From positions 1 to 64,000 of the forward strand of contig NZ_JBELZM010000009.1 of assembly GCF_040273735.1 (NCBI RefSeq): 64,000 nt of DNA, written 5' to 3'. Shown here piece by piece: positions 42,510 to 51,759 of this stretch. The notes beneath the pieces are model-generated. The model was not told where the DNA came from. It saw only the letters and a list, made by a program, of their open reading frames with translations, and did no database searches. Source of the stretch: Solibacillus sp040273735 (lineage in GTDB: Bacteria; Bacillota; Bacilli; Bacillales_A; Planococcaceae). Within the stretch, counting starts at the first letter, position 1. Every line of letters begins with the position of its first letter. The position numbers and the translations under genes were made by a program.

Positions 42510-45020
42510 TTATTGGCCTACGCCGTGGCATGATTTGTATTTCTTGCCGCTGCCGCATGGGCATGGATCGTTGCGTCCGATGTTTTCCGCTTTGCGTGTC
42601 GGTAGTTTTTTCGGTTTAGCTGCGCCTTCTTCTTTCGGGTTAACAGCTTGGCCTTTTGCTACTTCTTCACGTTGCAGGTTACTGCGGATTTCCGCTTTTA
42701 ATGCGTACTTCGCCACATCTTCACGTACCGCTGCGACCATGTCTTCGAACATTGCAAAACCTTCTTGCTGATATTCGCGTAATGGATCGTTTTGACCGTA
42801 AGCTCGTAAGTGAATCCCTTGACGTAACTGATCCATTGCATCGATATGATCAATCCATTTCGAGTCGATTGAACGCAGTAAAATAACCTTTTCGAATTCA
42901 CGCATACGCTCTGGTGTCATCGCTTCTTCTTTTTCATCATAGCGTGCTGTCACTTTTTGTGAGATGATCGCGATCATTTCTTCAGGTGATTTATTTTCAA
43001 GCTGTTCTTTCGTAATATCGCCTTCATCTAAAAGATTTGCTGCGATATAGTCTTCAAGTGCATCCAGTGTCCAGTTTTCCTTCTCGCCTTGTGTATGAAG
43101 GGCTACCTGATTTTCGATTGCCTGAGAAATCATCGACTCTACTAGTGCACGCATGTTTTCCGAATCCAATACTTCTTCACGCTCTTTGTAAATCACTTCA
43201 CGTTGCTGACGAAGTACATCATCGTATTGTAGTAGTCGTTTACGTGCATCGAAGTTATTCCCTTCAACACGTTTTTGCGCTGATTCCACTGCTTTTGAAA
43301 CCATGCCCGATTGGATCGGCTGTGTATCGTCCATACCAAGTCTTGTCATCATCGACTTCATTTTATCTGAACCGAAGCGACGCATTAGTTCATCTTCTAA
43401 AGAAAGATAGAATTGCGTTACCCCCGGGTTCCCTTGTCGACCAGAACGACCACGAAGCTGATTATCGATACGGCGGGATTCATGACGCTCTGTACCAATT
43501 ACCGCTAAACCGCCGATTTCAAGTACACCTTCACCCGGTTTAATGTCCGTACCACGACCGGCCATGTTTGTCGCAATCGTTACGGCACCTTTTTGACCGG
43601 CATTTAAAATAATTTCTGCTTCACGTTCATGGTTTTTCGCATTTAAAACGTTATGCGGAATTTTAAATTTCGTTAAGTATTTTGAAATAATTTCAGATGT
43701 TTCGATTGCAACCGTACCAACTAGTACCGGTTGACCTAAACGGTGACGCTCTGCAATATCTTCCGCAACAGCTTTGAACTTGCCTTCCATCGTTGCAAAA
43801 ATAAGGTCAGGACGGTCATCACGCGCAATCGGTTTGTTCGTCGGAATCGCTACAACCTGCATATTGTAGATGTTTCGGAATTCCTCTTCCTCTGTTTTCG
43901 CTGTACCTGTCATACCAGACAGTTTCTCGTACATACGGAAATAGTTTTGGAAAGTAACGGTTGCCATTGTCATCGATTCATTTTGAATCTCAAGGCCTTC
44001 TTTTGCTTCAATCGCCTGGTGTAAGCCATCCGAATAGCGACGGCCTTTCATTAGACGACCAGTAAAGCCGTCAACGATTACAACTTCCCCATCCTGCACA
44101 ACATAGTCGACATCTTTATGCATTGATGCATGTGCTTTTAAGCTTTGGTTGATCGCATGGTTTAAACGGACATGTGTTAAATCGAATAGGTTGTCGATGC
44201 CAAACGCACGCTCCGCCTTTTCGATTCCTTGCTCTGTCAACGTTACGCCTTTTGTTGATTCTTCATAGTTGTAGTCTTCATCCTGCTTTAACATACGGGC
44301 AAATGCATTTGACTGTACGTAAAGCTGTGCAGATTTCCCTGCTTGTCCGGAAATGATCAACGGTGTACGCGCTTCATCGATTAAAATCGAGTCAACCTCA
44401 TCGATTACCGCATAATAAAGCGGACGCTGTACACGGTCTTCTTTGTAAAGCACCATGTTGTCACGTAAATAGTCGAAACCAAGCTCATTGTTCGTCGAAT
44501 ATGTAATATCCGCAGCATAAGCTTCACGCTTTTCGTCTTTTGAAAGACTGTTCAGGTTCAGTCCGACCGTTAAGCCTAACCAATTATATAACTCTCCCAT
44601 TTCAGTCGCGTCACGGCTTGCTAAATATTCGTTGACCGTTACGACATGAACACCTTTACCAGTAAGCGCATTTAAATAAACGGACATTGTCGATGTTAAA
44701 GTTTTACCTTCACCGGTTTTCATCTCCGCGATATTACCTTCATTTAATGCAGCCGCCCCCATAATCTGAACGCGGAACGGGAACATGCCAAGAACACGGC
44801 GGGATGCTTCACGAATAGTCGCAAATGCTTCTGGCAACAATGAGTCCACTGTTTCGCCATTTTGATAACGGTTTTTAAACTCTTCTGTTTTCGCTTTTAA
44901 CGCATCATCAGAAAGGCTTTCAAACTGCCCCGCCAATGCTTCTACTTTATCTGCAATCTTTTCTAAACGCTTTACTTCTTTTTTATTGAAATCAAATAAT
45001 TTATTTAATATGTTTGCCAT
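42510..45020 (-). CDS. secA: SecA, protein translocase ATPase
   Basis: Motor of Sec-dependent protein export, 836 residues. The DEAD-like motor shows EMKTGEGKT (Walker A), DEVDSIL (Walker B) and the preprotein cross-linking region, with the scaffold and C-terminal linker after. The C-terminal zinc site CPCGSGKKYKSCHG is intact. The start is ATG 45020 (MANILNKLFDF); a 27-codon extension in frame is rejected. The upstream site (GGGAAG) is weak. It lies between hpf and prfB, as in B. subtilis. Confidence 0.97.
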   Translation of the reverse strand: MANILNKLFDFNKKEVKRLEKIADKVEALAGQFESLSDDALKAKTEEFKNRYQNGETVDSLLPEAFATIREASRRVLGMFPFRVQIMGAAALNEGNIAEMKTGEGKTLTSTMSVYLNALTGKGVHVVTVNEYLASRDATEMGELYNWLGLTVGLNLNSLSKDEKREAYAADITYSTNNELGFDYLRDNMVLYKEDRVQRPLYYAVIDEVDSILIDEARTPLIISGQAGKSAQLYVQSNAFARMLKQDEDYNYEESTKGVTLTEQGIEKAERAFGIDNLFDLTHVRLNHAINQSLKAHASMHKDVDYVVQDGEVVIVDGFTGRLMKGRRYSDGLHQAIEAKEGLEIQNESMTMATVTFQNYFRMYEKLSGMTGTAKTEEEEFRNIYNMQVVAIPTNKPIARDDRPDLIFATMEGKFKAVAEDIAERHRLGQPVLVGTVAIETSEIISKYLTKFKIPHNVLNAKNHEREAEIILNAGQKGAVTIATNMAGRGTDIKPGEGVLEIGGLAVIGTERHESRRIDNQLRGRSGRQGNPGVTQFYLSLEDELMRRFGSDKMKSMMTRLGMDDTQPIQSGMVSKAVESAQKRVEGNNFDARKRLLQYDDVLRQQREVIYKEREEVLDSENMRALVESMISQAIENQVALHTQGEKENWTLDALEDYIAANLLDEGDITKEQLENKSPEEMIAIISQKVTARYDEKEEAMTPERMREFEKVILLRSIDSKWIDHIDAMDQLRQGIHLRAYGQNDPLREYQQEGFAMFEDMVAAVREDVAKYALKAEIRSNLQREEVAKGQAVNPKEEGAAKPKKLPTRKAENIGRNDPCPCGSGKKYKSCHGVGQ

Positions 45021-45127
45021 CGAATTGGTCACTTCCCAATAAATAGTCTCAAAGTATATTTTAGCATTATATATACCGGTGGTGCAAATAGACTGCAGCA
45101 AAATGGTAATTTTAGGAACAATCCAAT

Positions 45128-45160
45128 CAAAAAACGGACTGCCTATTTAAGGCAATCCGC
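45128..45160 (-). terminator. hpf terminator
   Basis: The stem CGGACTGCC / GGCAATCCG (45135-45143 and 45151-45159, one mismatch) is followed on the minus strand by six T. Confidence 0.8.
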
Positions 45161-45174
45161 TTGCAGCCAATCAT

Positions 45175-45732
45175 TTAGTTAGTTTCGATTAAACCGTATT
45201 TACCGTCTTTACGTTTGTAAACGATATTTGTGCCGTCTGTTTCAGCATCTGTGAAAATGTAGAAATCATGGCCAAGCATGTTCATTTGTAGAACAGCTTC
45301 TTCCTGATCCATCGGTTTCAGATCAAATTGCTTCGTACGGACGATTGTATACTCATCCTCTGTAGAATCTGCGTTCGCTTCCATTTGGGATGTCACATTG
45401 GCGAAGTAGATACCTGTACCTTCGCGATCACGGAATTTACGATTTACTTTTGTTTTATGTTTACGGATTTGGCGCTCTAGCTTGTCGACAATTAAGTCAA
45501 CTGCCGCATACATATCATTATGACGCTCTTCTGCACGCAATGTTAAATTTTTCATCGGAATCGTCACTTCTACTTTTGTTTGTTTATCATTATAAACTTT
45601 CAAATTGACGTTAGCGTTCGCGTTCAGATCTTCATTGAAATAGCGTTCTACCTTTTCAATTTTGTTCTCCACGTAATCACGAATCGCTGGAGTTACCTCA
45701 ATATTTTCACCACGAATGTTAAACTTTAGCAT
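45175..45732 (-). CDS. hpf: Long-form ribosome hibernation promoting factor
   Basis: A 185-residue long HPF (B. subtilis YvyD). The N-terminal domain (1-100) binds the 30S decoding region. The C-terminal domain (about 125-185, from VRTKQFDLKPMDQEEAVLQM) dimerises to form 100S ribosomes in stationary phase. ATG 45732 follows GGAGG. It lies between the flagellar block and secA, as in B. subtilis. Confidence 0.95.
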   Translation of the reverse strand: MLKFNIRGENIEVTPAIRDYVENKIEKVERYFNEDLNANANVNLKVYNDKQTKVEVTIPMKNLTLRAEERHNDMYAAVDLIVDKLERQIRKHKTKVNRKFRDREGTGIYFANVTSQMEANADSTEDEYTIVRTKQFDLKPMDQEEAVLQMNMLGHDFYIFTDAETDGTNIVYKRKDGKYGLIETN

Positions 45733-45862
45733 GTGAACTCCTCCTTCATTACTGCTCTACTTATCTAATTCTACATACATCAATAAAATCCTGTTACGAC
45801 TTGAAACTTTTTTCATATTTCGACAAGTTGTCCTACATATTGATAAGAAAGACATCGCATCG

Positions 45863-45995
45863 TTATATAAAGTGAAACTTCAATCAGTGGGGGTTCTTCA
45901 TCCCCACTGATTGTTAGTTGAACCAATCGGGCTTTTACGGGTAGTTGATCTCCCGCCAAGAAGCGGGAGTCTTACTACCCGTTAATGCGGGAAAA
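45863..45995. mobile_element. Palindromic IS200/IS605-end or bcr1-like element
   Basis: Two nested hairpins lie in 130 bp. One pairs AATCAGTGGGG with CCCCACTGATT (about 45891-45912). The other pairs ACGGGTAGT with ACTACCCGT around an inner CTCCCGC/GCGGGAG stem. The edge holds TTATA/TTTAT-like bases. I recall this combination from the ends of TnpB-type IS605 elements and from the bcr1 repeat of the B. cereus group. No transposase or TnpB gene is near, so it is a solo end or a non-autonomous copy. Confidence 0.5.
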
Positions 45996-46016
45996 TTCAA
46001 TGGTAACCAACCAATT

Positions 46017-46394
46017 TTATTTACGTCCGACTTCTTTTCTGCGGCGTACTTTCAATTCACTGACGATCAGTTCTTCAATACCTGGCTGATTTTCGAAGAT
46101 CAAACCATATTGAAACTTATCGCCGTATTTCTTCTTCCATACGATGTCTCCAATGGCCTTAATCAATACCTCGTCTAAAATGAATTCCAGTTCCAACTGC
46201 ACCAGGTTATTATTATTTTCACCAATTTCCCGAGAAGAAAACATTTTCATGCCATGCGGGCTCACATCGATGATTTCACAAGGGTATTTTATCACCTCTA
46301 ATTGTTCCTGTTTTCCATTGATCAATTCGGTAAAATTTGCTTCGATTGGGACCCCAAAAGTAAAGCGAAATCCTTCTGTGCGTTTAAACGCCAT
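46017..46394 (-). CDS. PilZ-domain protein, candidate c-di-GMP receptor
   Basis: A 125-residue protein whose middle reads as a PilZ domain: the PCEIIDVSPHGMKMFSS strand region and then LVQLELEFILDEVLIKAIGDIVWKKK and FQYGLIF. The N-terminal RTEGFRFTFG may include the Arg-rich part of the binding motif, though a textbook RxxxR is not clear. It probably reads c-di-GMP in motility or surface control; a GGDEF enzyme is encoded at 21.9 kb. The start has AGGGGG upstream. The broken PilZ gene at 21483 is a paralogue. It lies upstream of hpf on the same strand, with a palindromic element between. Confidence 0.8.
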   Translation of the reverse strand: MAFKRTEGFRFTFGVPIEANFTELINGKQEQLEVIKYPCEIIDVSPHGMKMFSSREIGENNNNLVQLELEFILDEVLIKAIGDIVWKKKYGDKFQYGLIFENQPGIEELIVSELKVRRRKEVGRK

Positions 46395-46632
46395 AATTGT
46401 TCCCCCTAGCCATTCAGTGCTACGATTTATATACCCACATTATGATGCATTACATGATTGAATGTCTATGTGCTTAATTGCTATTTTAAGAAGAATTTGT
46501 GACTTCAAACTCATGACAAATGAACCGGAATTTTTTCCCCTTGCAATAAAAGATTGAGCATTCGATAAAAAATTGAGAAACAAAAAGAGTTTCACACATT
46601 GGGTTGCTCCGTTGCGTAAAACTGTATGCTTG

Positions 46633-47175
46633 TTAATTGATTACATACTCTTCATTTATTTCTGCACATTTTAACATAATTTGTTGCTCGGCTTTAGAAT
46701 ATAAAGGATCCTTGTAAAATTGTTTTAATAAGGCGGTCGATAAGTAATCTTTCGCCTTACTCCATTGTTTTTTCAGTTTACTGTGAGGTACAGGAACTTT
46801 TATTTCTTCGTAATTCGTTAAAACGGCAATAGAACGATTTTCCATATACGGTTTAACATCTTCGACATGATGCAATGCAAAGTACATACAATGCCCACTA
46901 TTGCGCATCGCCTCTGTCGGAAACCAAATATGAACAAGCGGAGACCTTGGAATCATGATTGGATTGACCGAATTGGACTTAAGGACCGCTTTTGCCGCTT
47001 CCTTCGCCCCTTTTAGGCTTGACCCATGTTGTTTCAGCTCCATATCCAGGAATTGCATCGGTGTAAATGGGACTTTTTTATAACCATTCGGAGTAATCAT
47101 AAGCGTATAAAGATTATTGAACTGATCAAATTGAGGCTTTAATACACACGCATCTAACAAGGAATTTCTATACAT
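46633..47175 (-). CDS. Second ComK-family protein (ComK2)
   Basis: A 180-residue ComK-family protein. The region KQHGSSLKGAKEAAK and later PIMIPRSPLVHIWFPTEA, then TNYEEIKVPVPHSKLKKQWSKAKDYLS, lines up with ComK. It is only distantly like the ComK at 34056. In Staphylococcus and other Bacillales a pair of ComK paralogues is known. The start is ATG 47175 with AAGGAG 8 nt upstream; a 27-residue extension in frame is rejected. Its leader holds a terminator-like hairpin whose 3' arm could also pair with the ribosome-binding site (47215-47250). Confidence 0.82.
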   Translation of the reverse strand: MYRNSLLDACVLKPQFDQFNNLYTLMITPNGYKKVPFTPMQFLDMELKQHGSSLKGAKEAAKAVLKSNSVNPIMIPRSPLVHIWFPTEAMRNSGHCMYFALHHVEDVKPYMENRSIAVLTNYEEIKVPVPHSKLKKQWSKAKDYLSTALLKQFYKDPLYSKAEQQIMLKCAEINEEYVIN

Positions 47176-47214
47176 TTTCCATACTCCTTCCAATTTGTAG
47201 TTATCATTTTTAGT

Positions 47215-47250
47215 AAAAAGGAGTATACTAACAATATGTCGGTATACTCC
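47215..47250 (-). promoter_or_regulatory. Leader hairpin before comK2, terminator-like
   Basis: GGAGTATAC (47242-47250 as read on the minus strand) and GTATACTCC (47220-47228) form a perfect 9-bp stem with a 13-nt loop, followed by TTTTT. The second arm is also complementary to GGAGTAT in the comK2 ribosome-binding site 30-40 nt downstream, so two foldings exclude each other. Confidence 0.5.
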
Positions 47251-47756
47251 GACCAACCAAACCTCAGGTGATATCTATGCAGGATGCTCACTTGGGGTTT
47301 TTAATTTGCCATTTCACATACTCACTCACCCCCTTTACCGGTTAACATGATCTGGTAACCGCTTTCTTCGATGAATAAAAGTAATAGAATTTTTCCAGAC
47401 AAAAACAATACCGAAACGGAACAGAATTGTGATAGATGCCTAACCGATTGATTATGTATTGGAAAACGGATGGAATTTTTGGATTCATAGGATGTAGTGG
47501 TATTTTGGGGTTTAATATTACCGTTTTCTATTTAGTAAAAGGCGAATATTAACTTATTGATGCTGACGGTCGTAGGATGTTTTTAGATTAATGGCGGTCT
47601 ATGGGTTATGTTTGTTTAATCTAAACTAGATGTTCCCAAGTAAAAATTGCTAATTATTTACATTATACAAAATAGTACAATATAATCAATACTATTTTGA
47701 CTATTTTAAATTTTATAAATAAAGAAGTCGAAATAGGGAGAAAAGTTACATATGAA
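47251..47756. other. Intergenic region between comK2 and fliS
   Basis: About 500 bp of AT-rich sequence. A 32-codon hydrophobic ORF (starting MYWKTDG, near 47455) has no ribosome-binding site and is not called. Nothing else is seen. Confidence 0.4.
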
Positions 47757-47800
47757 AAAGCCGATGTGAGAAGATTGGATCCTCCTCCTCACATCGGCTT
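47757..47800 (-). terminator. fliT/fliS operon terminator
   Basis: A perfect 13-bp stem AAGCCGATGTGAG / CTCACATCGGCTT (47758-47770 and 47788-47800) is followed on the minus strand by a T run. Confidence 0.85.
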
Positions 47801-47807
47801 CTATATT

Positions 47808-48212
47808 TTAAACTTGTCCAGCTGTACCATATTGCTGCTGACGTGTAATTTTGATAACTTCTTTCCATGTGTCGCGGAATTCTGTTACGAGACCTTCGAC
47901 TTCTACGATGATGGCAGGGTCATTTTTTATGTTCGCCTCCGTTAATCGATGACTCATATATTCATATAGCGGTAACATTTGTTTTGAAATTTCGATGTCC
48001 ATATTAAGTGTGGACATTAATTCACCGATAATTGCTTGAGATCTTTGAATGTAATTGTTGCGCTCTTCTATATTTTTATCGGCAATAGACTGCTTCGCTT
48101 TATTCAAAAACTTTAAACACCCGTTATATAACATTAGCGTTAGTTCACCAGGGGAGGCAGTTGTCACACTGTTTTGTTTATATGCATTAAATGCATTCGC
48201 TTGTACTGTCAA
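47808..48212 (-). CDS. fliS: FliS, flagellin export chaperone
   Basis: A 134-residue helical chaperone that binds the flagellin C-terminus before export. Typical motifs are NAYKQNSVTTASPGELTLMLYNGCLKFL. Start: the frame opens with GTG 48221, but AAAGGAG lies 8 nt before TTG 48212, giving MTVQANAF as the likely N-terminus. In FliS-FliW-CsrA circuits it also affects flagellin control. Confidence 0.92.
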   Translation of the reverse strand: MTVQANAFNAYKQNSVTTASPGELTLMLYNGCLKFLNKAKQSIADKNIEERNNYIQRSQAIIGELMSTLNMDIEISKQMLPLYEYMSHRLTEANIKNDPAIIVEVEGLVTEFRDTWKEVIKITRQQQYGTAGQV

Positions 48213-48241
48213 TGAAGACACTCCTTTTATTACTGTTAATA

Positions 48242-48601
48242 TTACTTCTTCTTATCATAATAACGGCCGTCCATTACCTGAACATTTGCATACGGATTCA
48301 TGTATTGCTGCTCATTCTTTTTGGAATATTGCAGATCTTTTAAATCGTTTTTTATTACTTTCATTGTACTATTTAAACGCTCGCGAATTCCTTTATCTAA
48401 CTCAACTAACATGGCATGGGATTTCTGTCGCATATCAACCTGAAAACCATCATGTTGCATCTTTCCAATGATAATACCGCGCTCATCTAATAAGTTATTC
48501 GTTTTTTCGATATAAGCATCTCTCTGTTCTCCCTCTGGAATGATTGCCAAATGCTGATAAAGTTTCGCTGAGATTTGCAGTAACTGCTGTATATTTTCCA
48601 T
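48242..48601 (-). CDS. fliT: FliT, flagellar chaperone-like protein
   Basis: A 119-residue helical protein in the FliT position, directly after fliD. Its sequence is weakly conserved, as usual for FliT. The start is ATG 48601 with GGAG 9 nt upstream. FliT chaperones the cap protein FliD; here that is inferred from position. It lies 18 bp downstream of fliD. Confidence 0.78.
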   Translation of the reverse strand: MENIQQLLQISAKLYQHLAIIPEGEQRDAYIEKTNNLLDERGIIIGKMQHDGFQVDMRQKSHAMLVELDKGIRERLNSTMKVIKNDLKDLQYSKKNEQQYMNPYANVQVMDGRYYDKKK

Positions 48602-48619
48602 AAAACTCATCTCCAACTC

Positions 48620-51151
48620 TTAGCCTTGCATGAACATAGAAGACTGTTGATTCGCTTTATTGATTGCTGTCTCCATAGCTGTAAATTGTTTCCAGTATCG
48701 AGCTTCGATATTTTTCAATTTATTTTGCCATGTATCAATTCGCTTTTCGTTATCAATTAAGCTTTTACCAATTGCATATTGTGCATCTGTCATTGTAGAA
48801 CGACCAGCTTTTTTCTCTATATTAACTTCTAATGATTTCATTGATTCACGTAGTTTTTCGAGATAGCCACGAGTATCTGAACCACCATAAGTAGGATCCG
48901 ACTTTTGCCCACCACTGTTCTTAAATAATCGCTCTATTGCATCTGGATCTTCCTCTATTGCTTTTCGTAACTTAGCTTCATCAATTTCAAGTGTTCCACC
49001 GTCATTATAGCTCTTAGAAGAAGTGATACCGATATTAAATAATGTATTATATTTTGTACCCTCTAAGCCAGGATTTGACTGGTATATAAGTGATCGCATA
49101 TTTGATAAGCCATTGCGCACTACCGAATCATTACGAAGCAAGCCACTTTTTGCCTTTTCTTCCCAGAGCTTTATTTCATCTTCATCCATATCTTTTTTCT
49201 GCTCGGGTGTAAGTGGAGCATAATCACGATATTTTGTCTCTTTTGTTTGATCGTTTAAATCTTTAATTAAACCATTGTATGTCGTAACGAATTCTTTAAT
49301 TTTGTTCACCATATCGTCTACGTTTGTAGTGGATGACATTGTTACCGGTTGAGCTGATGGCGCTGCATTAACTAAATCATCATTAACCGTACCGTCCCCA
49401 TTGAGTAATCCTGCGTTTTGAGCATCTGCTTTAGCCGTGTTTAAAGAACTTACTGCATTTGCCAATCGTGCATCTGCCGCAGTATCTTCAGCTTTTGCAG
49501 TATTATAAGCAGATCGCAGTTGGTTTTGTTCAGCCAAATTTTTAAATGCTGTTTGCTCAGTTGCAGATAAGCTATTCCAAATTGTTTGTTGTTCCTCTGT
49601 TAATGAAGATACTTTTGAAGGATCTGCAATCACTTCTAAAATTTTTGCATCCCCTAATTTACTGTACTGAGATTTTAATTCATCGGACTGCGCTTTTGCA
49701 GCATATTCATTAAGTATAGCCTCATCTGAATTTTGCAGTGCTGAAAGTGTTTCTTTGTCTAATGCCTTTAAAGCTGACTTTAGATCATCAGAGAAATATT
49801 CATTTTCACTTATAGCTGTACGAATTTCACTTAAATCGGTTGTTTCATCGATTGTTAGACCTTTTAAAGCTGTAATAGCTTCACCCGATAAATCCTTTAA
49901 TTTCGAGCCGCCAAATGAAACATAATCTGCCTGTACTTTAAAATGATCAAATTCATTTTCAGAAGCCTTGTAGACTGTTTGTAATTTTTCAGCAGAAAAT
50001 GCTTTTAGCTTTGTTTTTGATTCATCCGATAAGTTGCTTGCGTCTATTGCAGCTATTACATCTTCTTTACTATTGGAGCTTGCCAATTTGACTGTTTCAA
50101 ATTCTTCAGCCGTCAAGTTTTTCCAGTCTGACGTAGTTAGTTTACGGTATTCTGCTTGTTCTGTTAATGATAACGTATTTCCAAATGCTGCATTATAACT
50201 ATTGTTATGTGTGTTCGTATAGTTTGGTGTATCACTTGAACCATCTCCATAATAGGCTGAAAGCGCATTTGTGAGAGCTAAAGCTTTGTTTGCTTCATTT
50301 TCTGTCGCCAATTGCAATTCCTTTTGTGCGGATTTATATTTGTCTGCAATTGTTTGAGTGGAATTGAATGTATCTTTTAATGTAACGTTATATCCTGAAA
50401 GATTAAAGGTATTAGAAGGGCGCTCTGTCGCAATGCCGTTTACTTGGAAAATTGCATTTTTTCCATCTGTTGTTTGAAATTTGTCGATTACATTACCCAA
50501 TTCATCCTTTTGCTGGTAAAAACCTAAACTCGTAAAAATATCTTTCCCACTTACAACATTAATTTCTTCCCCGGCTTTGTTATCCCCGGAATTTTTAGCT
50601 GTAAATGAGAAACGCCCATTTTCAAATACGGCTGATACTCCAGCATTACTAGCATTTACTTTACTCACAAATTGATTAACCGTCATACCATCAGTGATTT
50701 CAATTTTCGTTGCTTCAGAAGGCATTGTCCCATCAGCTTTAATTGCCTTCAATTCGATTGTTTTAGTTCCCGTACCAATTAAGTCACTCATTTTTGTTGA
50801 CCCTACTGCACTTACTTGGTTCCCTACAGCTCGTGCTGAAGTTGCTAATTGTGAAACCCCTTCAATCGATAGTGAACCAGTAGCTGAACCTGTTGCTGTT
50901 GCACTAACAAGATTAGAATTTGAAGTTGAAGCAGTTTTAGAATTTAAGGACTTTAATACTAAATTATCTGCAATATACGTATCAAACGTTTTTAATTTTG
51001 TATTTACACTACGATAAGCATCGCGTTGCCATTCATATGTTTGTTTCTTTTGTGTCAATTTATTTAAAGGTGCCCGTTCAGCATTCATTAATTTTTCTAC
51101 TAAAGCATCAATATCCATACCTGATGCCAATCCCCCAACTCGCATAACCAT
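48620..51151 (-). CDS. fliD: FliD, flagellar filament cap with a large internal insertion
   Basis: The filament cap protein, 843 residues against about 500 in B. subtilis. The N-terminal FliD_N domain (1-110; VGGLASGMDIDALVEKLM) and C-terminal FliD_C (from about 600; VDDMVNKIKEFVTTYNGLI) are normal. Between residues about 265 and 600 an extra domain is inserted. It is helical and has a loosely repeated pattern (LTAEEFETVK, LSGEAITALK, LTEEQQTIWNSLS). The insert is at 49352-50359. ATG 51151 follows GGAGG. It belongs to the flaG-fliD-fliT-fliS run. Confidence 0.93.
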   Translation of the reverse strand: MVMRVGGLASGMDIDALVEKLMNAERAPLNKLTQKKQTYEWQRDAYRSVNTKLKTFDTYIADNLVLKSLNSKTASTSNSNLVSATATGSATGSLSIEGVSQLATSARAVGNQVSAVGSTKMSDLIGTGTKTIELKAIKADGTMPSEATKIEITDGMTVNQFVSKVNASNAGVSAVFENGRFSFTAKNSGDNKAGEEINVVSGKDIFTSLGFYQQKDELGNVIDKFQTTDGKNAIFQVNGIATERPSNTFNLSGYNVTLKDTFNSTQTIADKYKSAQKELQLATENEANKALALTNALSAYYGDGSSDTPNYTNTHNNSYNAAFGNTLSLTEQAEYRKLTTSDWKNLTAEEFETVKLASSNSKEDVIAAIDASNLSDESKTKLKAFSAEKLQTVYKASENEFDHFKVQADYVSFGGSKLKDLSGEAITALKGLTIDETTDLSEIRTAISENEYFSDDLKSALKALDKETLSALQNSDEAILNEYAAKAQSDELKSQYSKLGDAKILEVIADPSKVSSLTEEQQTIWNSLSATEQTAFKNLAEQNQLRSAYNTAKAEDTAADARLANAVSSLNTAKADAQNAGLLNGDGTVNDDLVNAAPSAQPVTMSSTTNVDDMVNKIKEFVTTYNGLIKDLNDQTKETKYRDYAPLTPEQKKDMDEDEIKLWEEKAKSGLLRNDSVVRNGLSNMRSLIYQSNPGLEGTKYNTLFNIGITSSKSYNDGGTLEIDEAKLRKAIEEDPDAIERLFKNSGGQKSDPTYGGSDTRGYLEKLRESMKSLEVNIEKKAGRSTMTDAQYAIGKSLIDNEKRIDTWQNKLKNIEARYWKQFTAMETAINKANQQSSMFMQG

Positions 51152-51178
51152 TTTTATTTCCTCCTCTAATTATCTCAC

Positions 51179-51568
51179 TTAAATTTTTTCATCCACTACC
51201 ATTCCAAGCATTTTCTGCATCTCATAGAAAGCATCTAGCAATTTTTTCGGAGGAATTTCTTTTACAACTTCTTCCGTATCTCTATTCACAACTGTTACAT
51301 AATAGCGTTCAAGTCCTTCGTGGAACATAAACTTAGAAGTACTGTTATTTACTTCAAGCATCTCGTTCATCTTATTAACAGCCTCTTGGACTTTCGTCTT
51401 AGTTTCATCTAAATTTTTAAATTGCATCATAGGCTCAATTAAAGCTATTTCTTTTCTAGTAGTATTGTCGCTCACTTGCTTTTCTAGAGATTCTTTAGTA
51501 ACGCTATTTATTAAGTTAGCTTTGTTCGTTACAGTTGTTTCAATATTAGCATTTCCTGAAATACGCAT
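51179..51568 (-). CDS. flaG: FlaG-family flagellar protein
   Basis: A 129-residue FlaG/YvyC-type protein with the conserved C-terminal domain (MNEMLEV...FMFHEGLERYYVTVVNRDTEEVVKEIPPKKLLD). Its function in filament length control is unclear. The start is ATG 51568 with AAGGAGG 9 nt upstream; a 29-residue N-terminal extension is rejected. It is the first gene of flaG-fliD-fliT-fliS and has a sigma-D promoter upstream. Confidence 0.88.
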   Translation of the reverse strand: MRISGNANIETTVTNKANLINSVTKESLEKQVSDNTTRKEIALIEPMMQFKNLDETKTKVQEAVNKMNEMLEVNNSTSKFMFHEGLERYYVTVVNRDTEEVVKEIPPKKLLDAFYEMQKMLGMVVDEKI

Positions 51569-51612
51569 ATTTTCCATCCTCCTTGAATTCATTAAATGCA
51601 TTGTTAGTTTTA

Positions 51613-51638
51613 ATATCGGACAGAAAAAAAAGAATTTC
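51613..51638 (-). promoter_or_regulatory. Sigma-D promoter of flaG-fliD
   Basis: On the minus strand GAAA, 14 bp, then TCCGATAT (51613-51620). The -10 box matches the sigma-D consensus GCCGATAT in 7 of 8 bases. It lies about 45 bp before flaG. Confidence 0.7.
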
Positions 51639-51759
51639 AGTTTTAACACAATCAAATGAATGGAATACTGAAATTCAAAGTTTAATTTTGTATTAGGATA
51701 AGAGTTACTTTAGAAAATATTATCCATAAATTGGTAAAACAAGTCTGTTAAGTTACACT

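Noticed and set aside
45863..45995. Riboswitch or simple terminator upstream of hpf
   Set aside because: The hairpins are followed by no clear T run and do not match a riboswitch I know; a mobile-element end fits better.
47455..47560. A 32-codon hydrophobic plus-strand ORF (MYWKTDG)
   Set aside because: No ribosome-binding site or homology is visible, so it is too weak to call.
47697..47945. An 82-codon plus-strand ORF before fliS
   Set aside because: It runs through the fliS terminator and into the 3' end of fliS antisense, so it is a shadow.
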